Assembly: GCA_016859345.1 (NCBI GenBank)
Contig: CM029122.1
Span: 11,983,575 to 12,047,574, forward strand
From: Istiophorus platypterus
Taxonomy: Eukaryota; Chordata; Actinopteri; Istiophoriformes; Istiophoridae
DNA length: 64,000 nucleotides
Direction: 5' to 3'
Positions 24,572 through 37,200 of this stretch are shown piece after piece. The stretch's first letter is position 1. Each line of letters starts with the position of its first letter. A program made the position numbers and the translations under genes. The notes beneath the pieces were generated by a model. That model saw nothing but the letters and a program-made list of their open reading frames with translations. It ran no database searches and was not told the DNA's origin.

Positions 24572-27500
24572 TTAAGAAGTTGTGTACTCTGGAATCGATA
24601 TCTCATCTGTTTCCTGTATTCTGGCTGGTGTTGGAGGACCAACAAGTATATAATCAAATTCCTGGTGTTGAACTTTTTCGTAGACACTTTGCAGACCATT
24701 GGTTTTGCTTATGTGAGCCGGGTAGTAATTTTCCCTTCTGGTGTCCCTGGGAAGTGAAGCTGTCTTGGAGAACGTTGAAAGATGTGGTCCACAGGCCAGG
24801 CTTGTGTTGGGCCTTGTAGCTGAAGGACTCCAGCATCGGTCAGAGTGTCCCAACACCTTGCACTCGCTTGTACATGCCCAGAGACCTGTGGAAAAAACAG
24901 CAGTGCTGTCAGGATGTAATATGAGCATCCCAGCGAACCCAAGTTAAATCAATCATAATGCATCCAGTGGATTGGAAAATGTATTGTTCTAGCTGGGTGC
25001 AGTCTGTTCTGTATATAGCTTAGATTTTGCTCTATATTCAGACATAAATTACACTGCAGGAGGTGAAAACAACACAGTCATAACACTGCTTGGATTTCAT
25101 CTTTACATGCTTTCATTTGACTTGCTCTAAATTCCTATCTTATGATTTCTACTGTGCCCTTGTGAAACTCACTGTTCATTGGCGGCGACTCTTTTTTGTG
25201 CACATCTCCACTTATGTCTGAGTCACTGTCATTGAAGTCACTGTCCCCTTTTCCGCTGTCCTTGCCACTGATGTGGGGATCTCTTGCCGAGATTGTTGTG
25301 AATGAATTGCCCTTCCATATTGTTATCGGTCTGACAGTTTCTTTCCCATATCCCGGCAGTGTGGAATAACCCTGCAAAGATACACAGCTGCATGAATTTC
25401 GAGTAAAAAAGGCAAAAGTCGACAACATATTCAGCATGTGACAAAACTTGAAATATCTCTGAAAAATTATAACTCACCTTCAATTGACCCTCCATCACCC
25501 TGCTGTTTGACTCAAAGATGCCTGCTGTCTGCCTGCCGTCCTCACAGCCTGTCTCTGTTGTGTTGCTGCCGGCCAATGGAGGCTTCTCTGGAAATGGATG
25601 GGCATCAAACACTTTGCCTTTGTGGCTGGCAATCACTGAATCAATATGACCACTTTCCACTTTCTCCACATTTGGTGTGCCTTCTTTTTCATCACACCCC
25701 CTCCCCCTTGTCTCTTTTTTCCGGCGGCTGCAAATGGTTGTGATGAGAATGATAGCCAGCAGGAGGAGAGAGCAGCTCCCTGCCAGTACGATGATTATGG
25801 CTATGGACATGTCCCATTCAAAGAGCTCCTCACTGCCATTTTGAGCAAAGGAAGGCAAGCTGGGAAGAGTCCCCTCTATGAAACTAAAGTGTATAATGGC
25901 CGTAGAGGTAAGTGCGGGGGATCCATTGTCACTGACTGACACCGTGACTTTGACATTGTCTGCGAGATCGTACGTCAGCTGTCGGCTCACGTGGACCTTC
26001 CCCGTTTCTTTGTTGATGGAGAAACCCAAGTTTTCCCCCTCTGTGATCTTATAGGACAGATGTGCGTTTATGCCCTCATCGGCGTCCGTGGCCTTTATCT
26101 GGGTTACCACGTAACCCGCAGGTGCATCTTTGGGCAGGAAAACCTCAGCAGATCCCTTGTAAAGGGCTGGCTCTGCGATAGAAGGTTGGTTGTCATTCTG
26201 ATCAACTATTTTTAGTCTGATGACAGCTGTGCTCTGCAGCTGTGGTGACCCCCCATCACTGGCTTGGACGTGCACGTCTAGCTGTTTCATTACCTCGTAA
26301 TTAAAACTTCTCAGTGCATAAATAGAGCCTGACACCGAATTGAGAGACACAAAGGTGTTCACCGGGGACCCCATGACAACACCGTCCAGAAGCCTGTAGG
26401 TGATCTTGCCGTTGTTGCCCAGATCCGCGTCGCTGGCCTCGACCGTGGTGATGTAAGCGCCCGGGGCGTTGTTCTCCACCACCGAGACTTCGTAGACGGC
26501 CTTGCTGAAGTGAGGGGCGTTGTCGTTCTCGTCGCTGAGCCTGATGGTGTACTGGGTGATCTTCCTCAGCGGGGGTGACCCAAAATCCTCAGCCATGACC
26601 GTCAGGTTGTACTCGCCGATCCTCTCCCTGTCCAGGGCCGCCGCCGTCACTATCATGTAGCTGTCCTCGTACGCCCGGCGGAGTCTGAAGTGGTCGTGGC
26701 CGTACAAGGTGCAGTGCACCTGGCTGTTGACGCCCGAGTCCCTGTCCAGGGTGCTGATCAGCGCCACCAGGCTGTCCCTGTCCGCCGCCTCGCTGATGTG
26801 CGCTACGCCCGTGGTGACGGAGGTCATCGGGGTGATGCTGATTTCTGGGGCATTGTCGTTGACGTCCGTGACGTGAATTACGATCTTGCACACGGACGGG
26901 GTCGGGTTAGGTCCCAGATCGGTCGCCTGCACGTCCAGCTCGTAGGTGCTCTTCTCCTCGAAGTCCACCGGGCTCCCGAGCGCCAGGCGACCCGATTTGT
27001 TGTCCACCCGGAAAAGTTCCCGGATCTCGTTGGAAACCTGTTTCCCGAACCCGTAGACGACCTCCCCGTTCAGACCCTCGTCCGCGTCCACCGCGTTCAG
27101 GTCCAGGATGACCGCGCCGACCGGCGCGTCCTCCGGCATAGTGACGGAGAAACTGTTCTGGTCGAAAACGGGGCTATTGTCATTGAAGTCGGTCACTTTC
27201 ACAGTTATCTTCGTCGACCCCGATCTGATTGGGTTCCCCGCGTCTGTGGCCACCAGCTCAACGGCGTACGCGGACTGAGTCTCCCTGTCTAGCTCCCTCA
27301 TTAGCACCAATTCCGCATATTTAACCCCATCCGCTCTCAGGAGCACATCAATAGTGAAATGACTGTTGACAGAAATCTGGTAGCTCTGGATGTAGTTTGA
27401 CCCGACGTCTGCGTCGGCGGCCGGGTCCAGGGGGACGCGGGACCCGACCGCCGCGCTCTCCGAGATCTCCACCACGGATTCCTTGCTCGGGAACTCCGGA

Positions 27501-27934
27501 GAGTTGTCGTTGATGTCCTTCACTTCCACCTCGACGTGGATCAATCTGTAGCGGTCTTTGGAGAAATTCACCACGTCGAAACTAATGAGACACTGTGGAG
27601 TGTGCCTGCAGATTCGCTCCCTGTCGATCCGTTCCCTGACGGCCAGCTCCCCGTCGCTCTCCCTCACCCCGATGAACGAGTCGTTGAATTGTTTCATCAT
27701 CCTAAAATTGGTCTTGGAGGAATGAGACAGGCTCAAGGACATGTCCTTGGCGAGGTTTCCGATGACTGTACCCGGCGCGTCCTCCTCGCTGGTCTGGTAC
27801 CGTATAGTATTTCCCTCGGATCGGGCCACCGAGACGAATAAAAACTGATGGATCGAGGATATAAAAACCCACCGGTGCCAATAAGTTATAAATTTGCCCC
27901 GCGCCGTCATCTTCCCCTCGGTGGGCAGCTTCAT
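24572..27934 (-). CDS. pcdh8: Protocadherin-8 (delta-2 protocadherin; PAPC/arcadlin ortholog)
   Basis: Three exons: 25478-27934, 25173-25371, 24572-24885, giving 989 residues (human has 1070). Exon 1 encodes the signal peptide and six cadherin repeats. The Ca-binding ends are visible as DINDNSPEFP, DFNDNSPVFD, DVNDNAPEIS, DENDNAPHFS and DQNDNQPSIA. It also encodes an EC1 CX5C loop (CRHTPQC), the membrane helix (IAIIIVLAGSCSLLLLAIIL...) and the first part of the tail. Exon 2 carries ITIWKGNSF and SGKGDSDFNDSDSDISGD. Exon 3 carries ECKVLGHSDRCWSPS, LPRDTRRENYY and GLQSVYEKV, all shared with human PCDH8. The family does homophilic adhesion and controls morphogenetic movement and synapses. The frame extends to 28147, but the promoter elements lie inside that extension. 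I therefore start at 27934 or at 27910 (MTARGKF), the latter giving a better signal peptide. Confidence 0.95.
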
Positions 27935-28105
27935 CGTGCGCTGAGTCCGGTTCACCTCTGGAGTGAGCTCTCCACATGCAGCTCCCGCCTTCGTGAACTG
28001 AAATGTGCTGAAAGTGAAAGTTGGTACTCGCTCCTTGCGCGCAGCCAGTCGGATACGCTTGTTGCCTCGCCTTCGACACAGCCTCCAAATTCTGCCGTGG
28101 CGGGG

Positions 28106-28148
28106 GTTTATACAGCTCCTCATGCTAATGAGACGAAGTGTGACCAAT
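28106..28148 (-). promoter_or_regulatory. Core promoter of pcdh8: inverted CCAAT, octamer-like site, TATA box
   Basis: On the minus strand ATTGGTC (28142-28148) is followed 12 bases later by ATTAGCAT (28122-28129), an octamer-like or homeodomain-type site, and 9 bases later by TATAAAC (28106-28112). This predicts transcription start near 28080, about 145 bases before the ATG at 27934. The same order occurs before the second protocadherin gene at 50715-50758. Confidence 0.6.
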
Positions 28149-29077
28149 CCCTCGCTTTAGAATTAAAAATACCCCCTTATGAAATAAAAAAAAAAAAGAA
28201 GAAGGAGCTCTAAGCCTGTTTTGAGAGTGCACACTGAAGAAAAGTTGCAAAATAGGAAAAAAAAAAAAAAAAAAGGGCAGAGAGATATGCCACTGCTTAA
28301 AGTCCCTGCGCTGTTTATCGTCTTACCGCAGCCATTTAGCAAAAGCCTATTTCTTCTTCTTTTGATGTTTAGTTTATTGTCTATTGAGCGTGTCTGGGCG
28401 CCAGGAAGGTGTGTGTATGTGGTGTGTGCATGCCGCATTCACAAGGGCATCTCAGCCGTGTGTGTGTGCGTGTGTTTTTCTTCCAGTGAGCTGAGAAGGT
28501 TTTGTCTGAGCGCTCAGCTCATTTGAGAACAGTTTAATCATCATCCGCAGCCTCTCTGATGGAGGAATGATGCTTTATCGATATCTTGTTATAACAGCAG
28601 ATGTCTTTTTTTCCCCCCCTGGTAATCTGTTATGTATCTAAAAATAAAAAAGGGTCTCCAGTAACTACTGTGCAACGCCACCACCTCAATTTGAATGAAC
28701 CTGTAGACAACAACGGATTTATTCAAGAGTATCACAGGGAAATTTCTTCTTTTCTTCTCTTTATCTATCCAATTTGGAGTTTAGACCTTAACTCCTACCT
28801 CCCTACTGATTTATTGGAAACATGTATCCGTTGACTCCTTATTCATGTTTATCTCCTGGGTTTCGACCCCCCACTGTGAAAACATAACACTCAACACTCA
28901 GCACTCTGGGATACAGGATGGGTCATTTGATTTCTGCACCATTGAATGCACAGGTTAATCGGAAGAGGGAGTAATCCATATGGCAACAAGTATGTGCACA
29001 GGGGTGTCCACATGCAGTGCTTTTATGCCGTTTTAGTTTTGGGCTATTCCTCATAGTTTAGGCTAAGCTGCTTAGTT
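28149..29077. other. Upstream flank of pcdh8, no gene seen
   Basis: The flank contains A-rich homopolymers (28258-28274) and TG-rich patches around 28410-28475. No coding signal was found. It is likely 5' regulatory sequence of pcdh8 by position only. Confidence 0.4.
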
Positions 29078-29552
29078 TGAATTAAGGGAAATTCTACTGC
29101 TATAGCATACAATAGTATTTTAGACAATAATATAGATACTAGTCAATAATTCAGGCACCAGTTTTGGGAAGGGACTTGCTTTTTTTTTTTATAACATGAG
29201 AGCGTACAAATCCAGGTCCATGAAGAAGGTTTTTTTTTTTTTTTCCAAAGTTTGGTGAGGAAGAACTGTCCTGGCCTGCACGGAGTCCTCATCTCACCCC
29301 AATCCGGCACCACTGGGATGAATCTGAAATGACTGGAACATCAGTGCCCAATCTCACAAATCTCTACAAGAGAAAATCTAGGACAGGATCCGCAGTCTTG
29401 TGGAAAGCCTTCCCAGAAGGGCAGAGGGTGTTTAAGACAGAATATTAATGCCCATGGTTTTGGAATTGCATGTTCAACAGCCATTTATTGATGTAACATT
29501 CAGTTGTTCATGTGCCTAATTAGGCTGCCCATATACTCTTGGCCATGTAGTG
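29078..29552 (+). mobile_element. 3' fragment of a second Tc1-like transposon
   Basis: The segment reads AGCATACAAT...ATTTTAGACAATA, then TTTGGGAAGGGACTTGC. A transposase C-terminal signature follows near 29270-29330 (WPARSPHLTPIRHHWDE, cf. the usual WPARSPDLNPIEHLWDE), then GGAAAGCCTTCCCAGAAG and TATTAATGCCCATGGTTTTG. It ends in an inverted-repeat half reading CCATATACTCTTGGCCATGT at 29528-29547. These match a Tc1 family I know to be common in fish. The 5' part is missing and the frame is broken. It differs from the element at 16867-18440. Confidence 0.8.
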
Positions 29553-31280
29553 ATGCCTGTGTATGTCGGACACAGTACAATAACACCCCAGTCTATTCGC
29601 AGTCTACATTTCTGGGGCACAGTCTCAAATAAAAATATAACATTATACAATTCAGTAATGTTGCAGGGATACTGTACTGGATTGCAACATGTGCTCCAAC
29701 TTTGTTGTAGTGGTGTTGGCACAGTTTTAACAGTTTCACCCTTTGTAAAGCTAATACCCCAGATGTTTGAACCATGATAGCTGGAATTGCTTGTGTAAAC
29801 TAAATTTAGATATTAATCCTGAAAATACATCTGCAAATCTTCACTGAGGTGACTGATTTAACTGCCATCAAATACCTCATGTGTACTTGCCCATTCCCTC
29901 TTTTTAGATGTTCTCGCAGTCCTCCAGCGGAGCTTATTAGATTTGATAGAGTGAATTTTCTTCTCCAGTATAATTGTGCTTTTTGCACTTCTTTGTTCTG
30001 ATGGATTACTGAAAACACATTGCACTGTGTACTGTACTTCTTTTCTCCAGCATGTAGTTACAAGTCTGTTTCCAATTTATCTCTTAGTATTTATTTCCAA
30101 CCTCTCCTTCTACTTTATATCTTAAGAAGGACTGCAGGACAATTCTTGGAGATTACAGTTTGCGTGTGCTTTTCTCTCAAGAATTTATTAGTCCACAGTG
30201 TGCTGTAGTTGAAGCACTAACAACAATCTGAAACAATAATGCTAACAATACCCATAATGATCTGAAACACAGCGAAAGCCCAGGGAGACAGACTGAAATA
30301 TTAGAAGCTGTTGTAAACAAAAAAAGGAAGGTGGGCTATTTTTACAGCACAAATTTTGTATTTGAGAATACGGCTGTAACAGAAAGTACCTGTTCCTTAA
30401 ATCAGACATCATTGCATCGGGGATTAAACTGTGTTTAGATAATGTTTTGATGTGAAATAATCTGTTAAAACTCCTCTAAATACAGACAATAAATTACTTT
30501 TCTAATCATCTAATCAGATCACTCCAACATTTCCTAAGCTCAGTGTTATGTCTTCAAACTTATTCACTTTATTATTCACTTTTAAATCCTTGATAACGTG
30601 TCCTGACTTTAAAATGTGTGGTGCTCATGTACTTACCACATTATCAGTGAGGTATAGAGTAATTAGTGTGCAGAGATTGTGGAGAGGGACTGTGAAGATT
30701 CCTGCAAGCTGGAGTTCAGCAACTTCATACTTGAGTGCTCCACCCTAAGTGATAAAAATATGGGGAAGGTTCATGCAGGCTTCCCTCTGAAAAGCATGAA
30801 ATTTAATTTGTTGTCACCTGTTTCCGTCTCATCCTCAAATGAAATTCTTCCGTGATGAATAATGCCGGGTAAATCGTTTATTTTCAAATGTAGGCTATAG
30901 TACAATCAGGTAAAGGCAAAAGAAATTCAATTATTTGGCCTGTCCCCTTCACAACTGGGCCCATTTAAATGTTTGATGTCGGACTTTCACGTGAGCTGTT
31001 ATTCAGGGGCTAAATTTTAAGGTGCAACACTGATGATGAAACAAATGTTGGATGTAACTGCACACTCAGGGGGATTTTGTGAGAATAAGTATATCGACAG
31101 AATACCGACTGACATACCATTTACAGTAAAAGCTGCGCCGGTTGAAGTTTTTCGTAATGACAGTGGATCAAATGAACCTGTGCAATATAAAACGCCATTG
31201 CTGGCAGTCATATTTCCACAGAGAATTAACACCTGACTCTTGAGTTTCCTCACCTCACATGTGAGAATTTTCTTAAAAAA
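29553..31280. other. Gene desert segment, nothing recognised
   Basis: AT-rich sequence without recognisable exons or repeats. All open frames are under 80 codons and lack splice context. Confidence 0.4.
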
Positions 31281-31289
31281 AACTGAATT

Positions 31290-31720
31290 GTTCAGTTGTT
31301 TTGGTTTTTATGGTCCACAGTTGTTTTGGTTCACTCAGCGCTTTCATTTTCTAGACGCAACAGACAGCAGTTTTCACTAAAACATAAAAAAATTGAAAAA
31401 AACTCTGATAAAAGCCACAGCATGCAACCTGAGCATCCGCAAATGGCAAACCGACGCTTTAGAGACTAGCTAGTGAACATAGTGAAGCATCTAGCGGCTA
31501 ACGAGTCAGATATTTTACCCAGGGAGATGGTATAGACCAAAGACAGAGCTAATAGAAGAGGGAATATTGGCCATCATGTGGAGACAAACAAAGACTCCAA
31601 ATGAAGGCAATTGTTAATCCGTATCTGCTGGATGTAGTAAGCAGGCAACATGTTACTTTGATAACACTATAGCCATATCAGCTTTAAAGGTGACAATATG
31701 TTGTGTTTTCAGCTTGCTGT
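31290..31720. repeat. Interspersed repeat of percomorph type, degraded
   Basis: The stretch around 31430-31700 (GACTAGCTAGTGAACATAG, CATCTAGCGGCTAACGAG, GGAGACAAACAAAGACTCCA, TAGCCATATCAGCTTTA) resembles a dispersed repeat I associate with perciform genomes. The assignment is from memory of the pattern, and no second copy was found in this window. Confidence 0.45.
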
Positions 31721-31859
31721 ACTGCCCAAAGTAGCCAAATAATCAATTACTGATGGTTTTATGTTTTCCGAGCATTAAACTTTAAACTCCTCTTTCATGT
31801 CTGAAATACTTGTAACATTGACTGGTGAAGTTTGATTTGGGGCCAAAAGTAATATTAGC

Positions 31860-32200
31860 CTACTCCTGCTCAAAACAAAATTAAGATTTAACCTTTAGCT
31901 TTGAGCTAAATGCTAATGTCAGTAAACAACAGTGTTTACAATGGCAACACTAACATGCTGATGTAAAACAGGTATGAACATATTTGCCATCTTAGGGTAG
32001 GGTGGCTGAGAAAAGTCCTTAGATTTGCAGATATTTGGTCATAAACCAAAGTAGTGGACGAACAGAAGAAATGATCTGAGGACGGTGATGGTCATGGTCA
32101 TGATGGAATCAGAGGAAAAGTCAGGGCATCACCAAAGTCAGTAGGATACATCATTTGGGGACAATGAATGTTTGTACAAAGTTTTTGATTGTATTTTACA
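31860..32200. repeat. Interspersed teleost repeat, degraded
   Basis: It contains AACACTAACATGCTGATGTA, GATATTTGGTCATAAACCAA followed by AGTAGTGGAC, GGAAAAGTCAGGGCATCACC and AATGAATGTTTGTACAAAGT. Together these form the familiar order of a widespread teleost dispersed repeat. No coding capacity is visible and its class was not determined. Confidence 0.6.
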
Positions 32201-33480
32201 AGTTTAAAACGAAATTGTACATGTAAGAGTGTCACAAATCCAATGCTGAGGTGGAAAAACAAAACCCTAATTTACCCTCACTGCAGCAAAGGAAAGAGTT
32301 AAAACCACTGAGGATGGTTCATTAAACAGGTTGCTAAACAGTTGTTTGCTCTTACAGCTCAATTTGAAGCCACATTACGTAGGCTGATTTTTACTCTAAT
32401 GAGAACAAAGGTGATCATAGCTTCAGTGTGGGCGATTCTCTCTGGATTACATTAAATCAGGTCAAATGGCTGTGGTGATAGATGGATTATTATACTACAA
32501 TACAGCATTAGTTTGAACTGGGGCGTGGAGGAGTTTATGTGAATTTATGATAAGTAAATGGTTGTTTATTTTTGAGAGAGGTTGTTTAGCAGATGCTTGT
32601 TTTCCTTGTGTTGTGCAAATTCCACATTTTGTTGTGGCTTTGTTTACATGTTACATGTAATTGTACTGTTTGATGGTCTACAAATGTAAACTTTAAATTT
32701 ATGCAGTGATGGATTTTTTGCTTATTATTACATGCCAAAGGTTCAAGCTACTTGGATATATGAGTGTTACACTCTACAGTTAGTGATCATAATAACACAA
32801 AGATCAAAACTTGATACTTTAAACTCTAAACTCTATATTCTAATATATGCGCTCAAGGTCAATTCATATTTGAATTGATTTTTTTCTCTGTGACAGTTCA
32901 TACAACCCTTTCGTCTTTATAGTGAAAGCATCCAACTGTCACAATAATCCATCATAAAAAATTTCTACATGTTGCTGATGGAAAATAAAGATAGTATTTT
33001 TGTGATTAATGCAGTATAATTGTGTTGATTGTAGCTATTTCCATAAAAGTTACAGGGAAATTATTCAAAGCCTCAAACTGTTCCACCAAGAGAGTAAAGG
33101 AAGCAACTGGCAGACAGAGAGTGTATGAGTAAAAAAAAAAAAAAAAAGTTGCAGGGAAAGATATTTCGCATTTACTGTTGGCCCCACAGACACAATTCCA
33201 TATTTAATGGGATTGTAAATGCATTCAGTTTCAAGGGATGCCTTTGCATTTTAAGTTCTCTAATCACTCTGGTCCATAATGTGCCTGAAGAAATGCCATG
33301 ATAGTCTGCATTTGTGGAAGGCACTTAGCTTCGCATTCTTTTACAAAGATTAGAAATCAGAGGCAAATTACAGTGTGGCGGAGTTCCACTCAACTGAATA
33401 TTGCTCTAGTGGGAGATCGTATGCCTTAAAGAACTCAACACTCCACGTCTTTGAGAAATCCAACTCCTTTCTCTCTTTAT
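32200..33480. other. Gene desert segment, nothing recognised
   Basis: AT-rich sequence with an A homopolymer near 33131-33147. No exon or repeat family is recognised. Confidence 0.4.
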
Positions 33481-33485
33481 GTTTG

Positions 33486-33486
<1 letters not shown>

Positions 33487-33552
<66 letters not shown>
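33487..33552. repeat. (CT)n microsatellite
   Basis: About 33 uninterrupted CT units. Open frames across it on both strands (Leu-Ser and Glu-Arg runs) are artefacts of the repeat. Confidence 0.97.
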
Positions 33553-33555
<3 letters not shown>

Positions 33556-33737
33556 AAGCTCTTTGTGTTTCCCGTCAGTTATTCTTCCCATGTTCAACTT
33601 GAAATTATATGTCATTTGAATTATATTTTAGTAAGTGGGCCTTCTGATGCACCGACCATAAGGCTATCAACGCACACTGTACTTATAGCCATGTAAAATG
33701 TTCAATCGGGTGTACTTTTTTCCTCCAGAAGAATTGT

Positions 33738-34225
33738 CAAATTAATAGTTCGAAATTCGGGGAAATTTTACTACTTCAGGAGGGGGACGGCTAGCCAAAA
33801 AAGAAATCAACAAAAAAAAATCCACCCACCAGCATCGCTAAGGCTCAGTAGTTGACACATTTGTTTAATCTTCAATGTTTATTTAAAGTACCCAAAAACA
33901 TATTGTAAAAATATCACGTGCCCAGGAAATAATCTGACACATCTCCTCAAGTGAAAGCATGATTTTGTCATTTTTACACTTGGGCTTTTGTGATGATTAA
34001 TTAAATTAGTTGTAACATGTTAAGTGGTGAGACTCGGAGGTGCCTGCGGGGGGATTCTCTTACCTTTCGACAGAACCAGACTAGCTGTTTTCCAAAGTTT
34101 ACTGTCTTTATGCTAAGCTAAGCTAACCATCTGCTGGCGGTAGCTTCATATTAAATGGACAGATAGGAGAGTGGTGTCAATCTTCACATTTAATTCTCTG
34201 CCAGAATGCCGGTAAGCACAAACCA
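33738..34225. repeat. Fold-back or paired copies of a dispersed teleost repeat
   Basis: The left part (AATAGTTCGAAATTC...; CACCCACCAGCATCGCTAAG; TTGTTTAATC) reads in the family's forward direction. The right part (CCAGACTAGCTGTTTTCC; CTTTATGCTAAGCTAAGCTA; GGTAGCTTCATATTAAATGG) reads in the reverse direction. The same family occurs forward at 62543-63097. Either a fold-back element or two inverted partial copies. Confidence 0.6.
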
Positions 34226-37200
34226 ACACTTTCCCATAAAGTATGAGGCAATTCACAATAAAGGCATATGTTAGTGTACACATGGACAACGTCATAACAC
34301 TGTTGGCTTCTGTCTTTTTTAAATTGTTATTTAGAGTTAGGGCTGATAGTATTCTTCTAGCATCTGAAATAACACGGTAATGGGGTCAGTGTCCCCTCCT
34401 GTGCAGCTGTGTCCTTTGTCCCCCACTGGTGTCTACATATGTTGGCCTGGCCCACATAATTGCCCCATTGTATTGCCAGAATTGACACACTTCACAGGGG
34501 TTTAACCTTCACGTGAAAGCTTTGTTTAACCATAATATGCTACTATTTTAATGTGAATCTTTGTCAGTTTGACTAAACCAAAGGGACAGTTCAGGACATT
34601 AAAAATATGCGGTAGATAAGAAAAAAAAAATCAGAAGCAAAGATTGGCTGAGTTTTACAGACCTGATATGTGAGGACTTGGATCGTCTTAGCTTATTATG
34701 GGCTGTTGAAATATATTCTTCAAAACATGCTTTTAAATACAGGCTGTGAAATCTCAGATGGCCGCAGATCCCACAGGCAACATCAGATCTTTTTGTTCTG
34801 AAGACGCTCTCCGCTGATTAATTCAACATCAAAATAAAACTCTGGTGTTTTCATATGCGAGAGTAAAGCCTCCGACGTCACTTGGGGGTTTCAAACCCCA
34901 GCGGAAGTCTTAAAGTCAAAAAGAAGCCAATGTTATGTTTTATTGATTTTTCTCCTGGAGTTTGGAGACAATAAGATGGGTGAATATTTCATTTCTGTCT
35001 TTATGTTTGGACTGAGAGCTGTATCCCAGTGTTCAAGGTGTCTCGCCAGACATGTCCCACAGCAGACATAAACAGGGTTATTAGATGAGTGAGACAAAAT
35101 TCAGAGAGAAATTCGGTACTGGGGGGTTTGGAGGTGCCCTCTGACAGCAGGGTTTTTGGCAATTCAGACTGTCATACTTCATTGTTCTTTGGGGAAGCTG
35201 GGCGTTATTTGACTTTGAATTTTACCACAGAGTTTGCATACTCGCTGGTGGTGAGTCTCATTTTGCAATATTGCACATGTAAATGAGAATTCATGTTTTG
35301 CGATGAGATGGTACAATATGGGTTTTCACACTGAAGGCAGATCAACTTAAATATGTACAGTAAGTGCTAAGCATTGTAGAAATTTAGGTCATCTTTCACA
35401 GGCAGTGAGATTTGCTCTCTTTGTGTGTATGTTTTTAAAATGAGGCAGTGCTATGTGTGTGTGTGTGCTCATATGAGGGGGTTGGGGGTCATATCTGTAA
35501 TGTAGCGAGACCATCATGTCTCATACAATGCACATGGAGGAAGCAGCTTCAACGTTTAGTGTTTTCTTGCCATGAGCATTAATATGGCTGTTTCTCTTCA
35601 TGCTGTTTTGCTGTGAGCAACATGATGTTTGAGGCATGTGCTTCACAGGACTGAATGAGGTATAATTATGTAAATTGCATTCAAAGGAATCAGCAATAGC
35701 TCATGTGGAATGGATGTGTCAACAAGGTGTCCGCATTCACTGTGAGAATTTGCTAATTAAACATGACACCGTTTCTCTCTCAACACATGGGCACAGTGAG
35801 ACAGTGTGGGATTTAAAAAAATATATACTCTGGTATATATTGTATTTCTGGCTGAAAAAATAATCTGCTTGGAAAAATGGGCTTTCATTTTGCTTCTGGA
35901 AGTGTAAAAAATTTGCCCCAGAGTTCACTACAGGACCATTAAACTTTGTACATGTTGTTGACACGTGTGTAATGAAAGTGCCTAAACTTCAAACAGCCTG
36001 TCCACACAGCAGCCTCTCTGATGCCCTTCTCCAGAAAAGGGGGGATGATTTATTACACTGGTTATTTGTCTGGCTCGCTAAATACTCAAATTCTTTTTGA
36101 CAGCAAGCATAGATAAACTACTTTGCCTGAATGTCTGAAAAGCACTGTACCTGAAAAGCAAAGATTAATCCAGTCCATCAGGAAACAGAAACACATTTTC
36201 CCGTTTTTTGGTTGGATATCTTACCCCAGTGAAAAAGTCCGTACAGATTGTTCCTTATCTGTTTTGAACTTATCAACACAGAGAGCAAGATGGCGGATGA
36301 AATAGCCAAGTTACAATTTCTTCAGCTTCGGTTGCAGTCCAGGCACGTGGATGTGGGTGAAGCACCGAGACAATTAATGAAGGAGAGACAAAGTGCTAAG
36401 AGAGCTCGTGAATGACACTTGAGCACTGGCAAGGAGTGAAAAAATGAGTTTTGAAGTTTTTATTTTACCCCCTCCTCCTTGTGTATTTGGCCCAGATGAA
36501 TTGGCTTTTCAGATTTAAGAAAGTACATGGCTGAAATACAAAGAGAGGCTCATATATCAGCGCCTGAATAGTGAGAGAAAATCCTATGGCTGCGTGGAGG
36601 GGAAGGGGGGACTGTGGAGGGGTGCGTTGTTGGTCTCTGATTAGACCCTGGGCCAGTTCTACTCAGGGGCATGCAGCGCAAACATCAATCCTCTCTTCAT
36701 CCACTTCAAATCCTTTGAACCACTTGAGACAATTTCGTCTTCTTTGAAAGATTTTCTTCATCAAATGCAGCAGAACTTGTGTCAATGAACCCTCATTGCA
36801 GCCTGATTGTTTATTGTGTAAAATTCTAACTTGACAAAAGCAAACTCTATGCATCAGAAAATGGGAGTTTAAAAAAAACAACATCCAGGCTCCACTTCCA
36901 TCATTCAGATGCAAAGTGTCTGCGGTCTAGTGAGTGAGTGGAACTGCAGTTGAGGCTGTTGGAAGAAAAACAGGGGCATTTAGAAATGGCTCTATGCTAT
37001 GTGGTGGTATGTCAGTCTAAACACAGAATGGGGAAAATACTGATAAATTTTAAAGCGCCTGCCATCCTCTTAACACACACACACAAAAAGCATAACCAAT
37101 TACACACTGAGCGGTATTATAGAAAGCTTTTATAATGTTTCCAGGGCGTCAAGATCTTAATTTTTGATGCCACGTTATGTGCATTCAGAGTATAAATTGG

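Noticed and set aside
25372..25477. pcdh8 reading straight through from exon 1 as one 969-codon protein
   Set aside because: A clear gtgagt donor and a pyrimidine-rich acceptor flank this segment. Removing it restores the frame to the conserved tail. Also, the first ATG of the long frame (28147) lies upstream of the predicted TATA box.
26690..27292. 200-codon plus-strand open frame opposite pcdh8
   Set aside because: Antisense shadow of the GC-rich EC1-EC4 region, mirroring the cadherin repeat periodicity.
33375..33696. Open frames with Leu-Ser or Arg-Glu runs
   Set aside because: Created by the (CT)n repeat, with no other coding sign.
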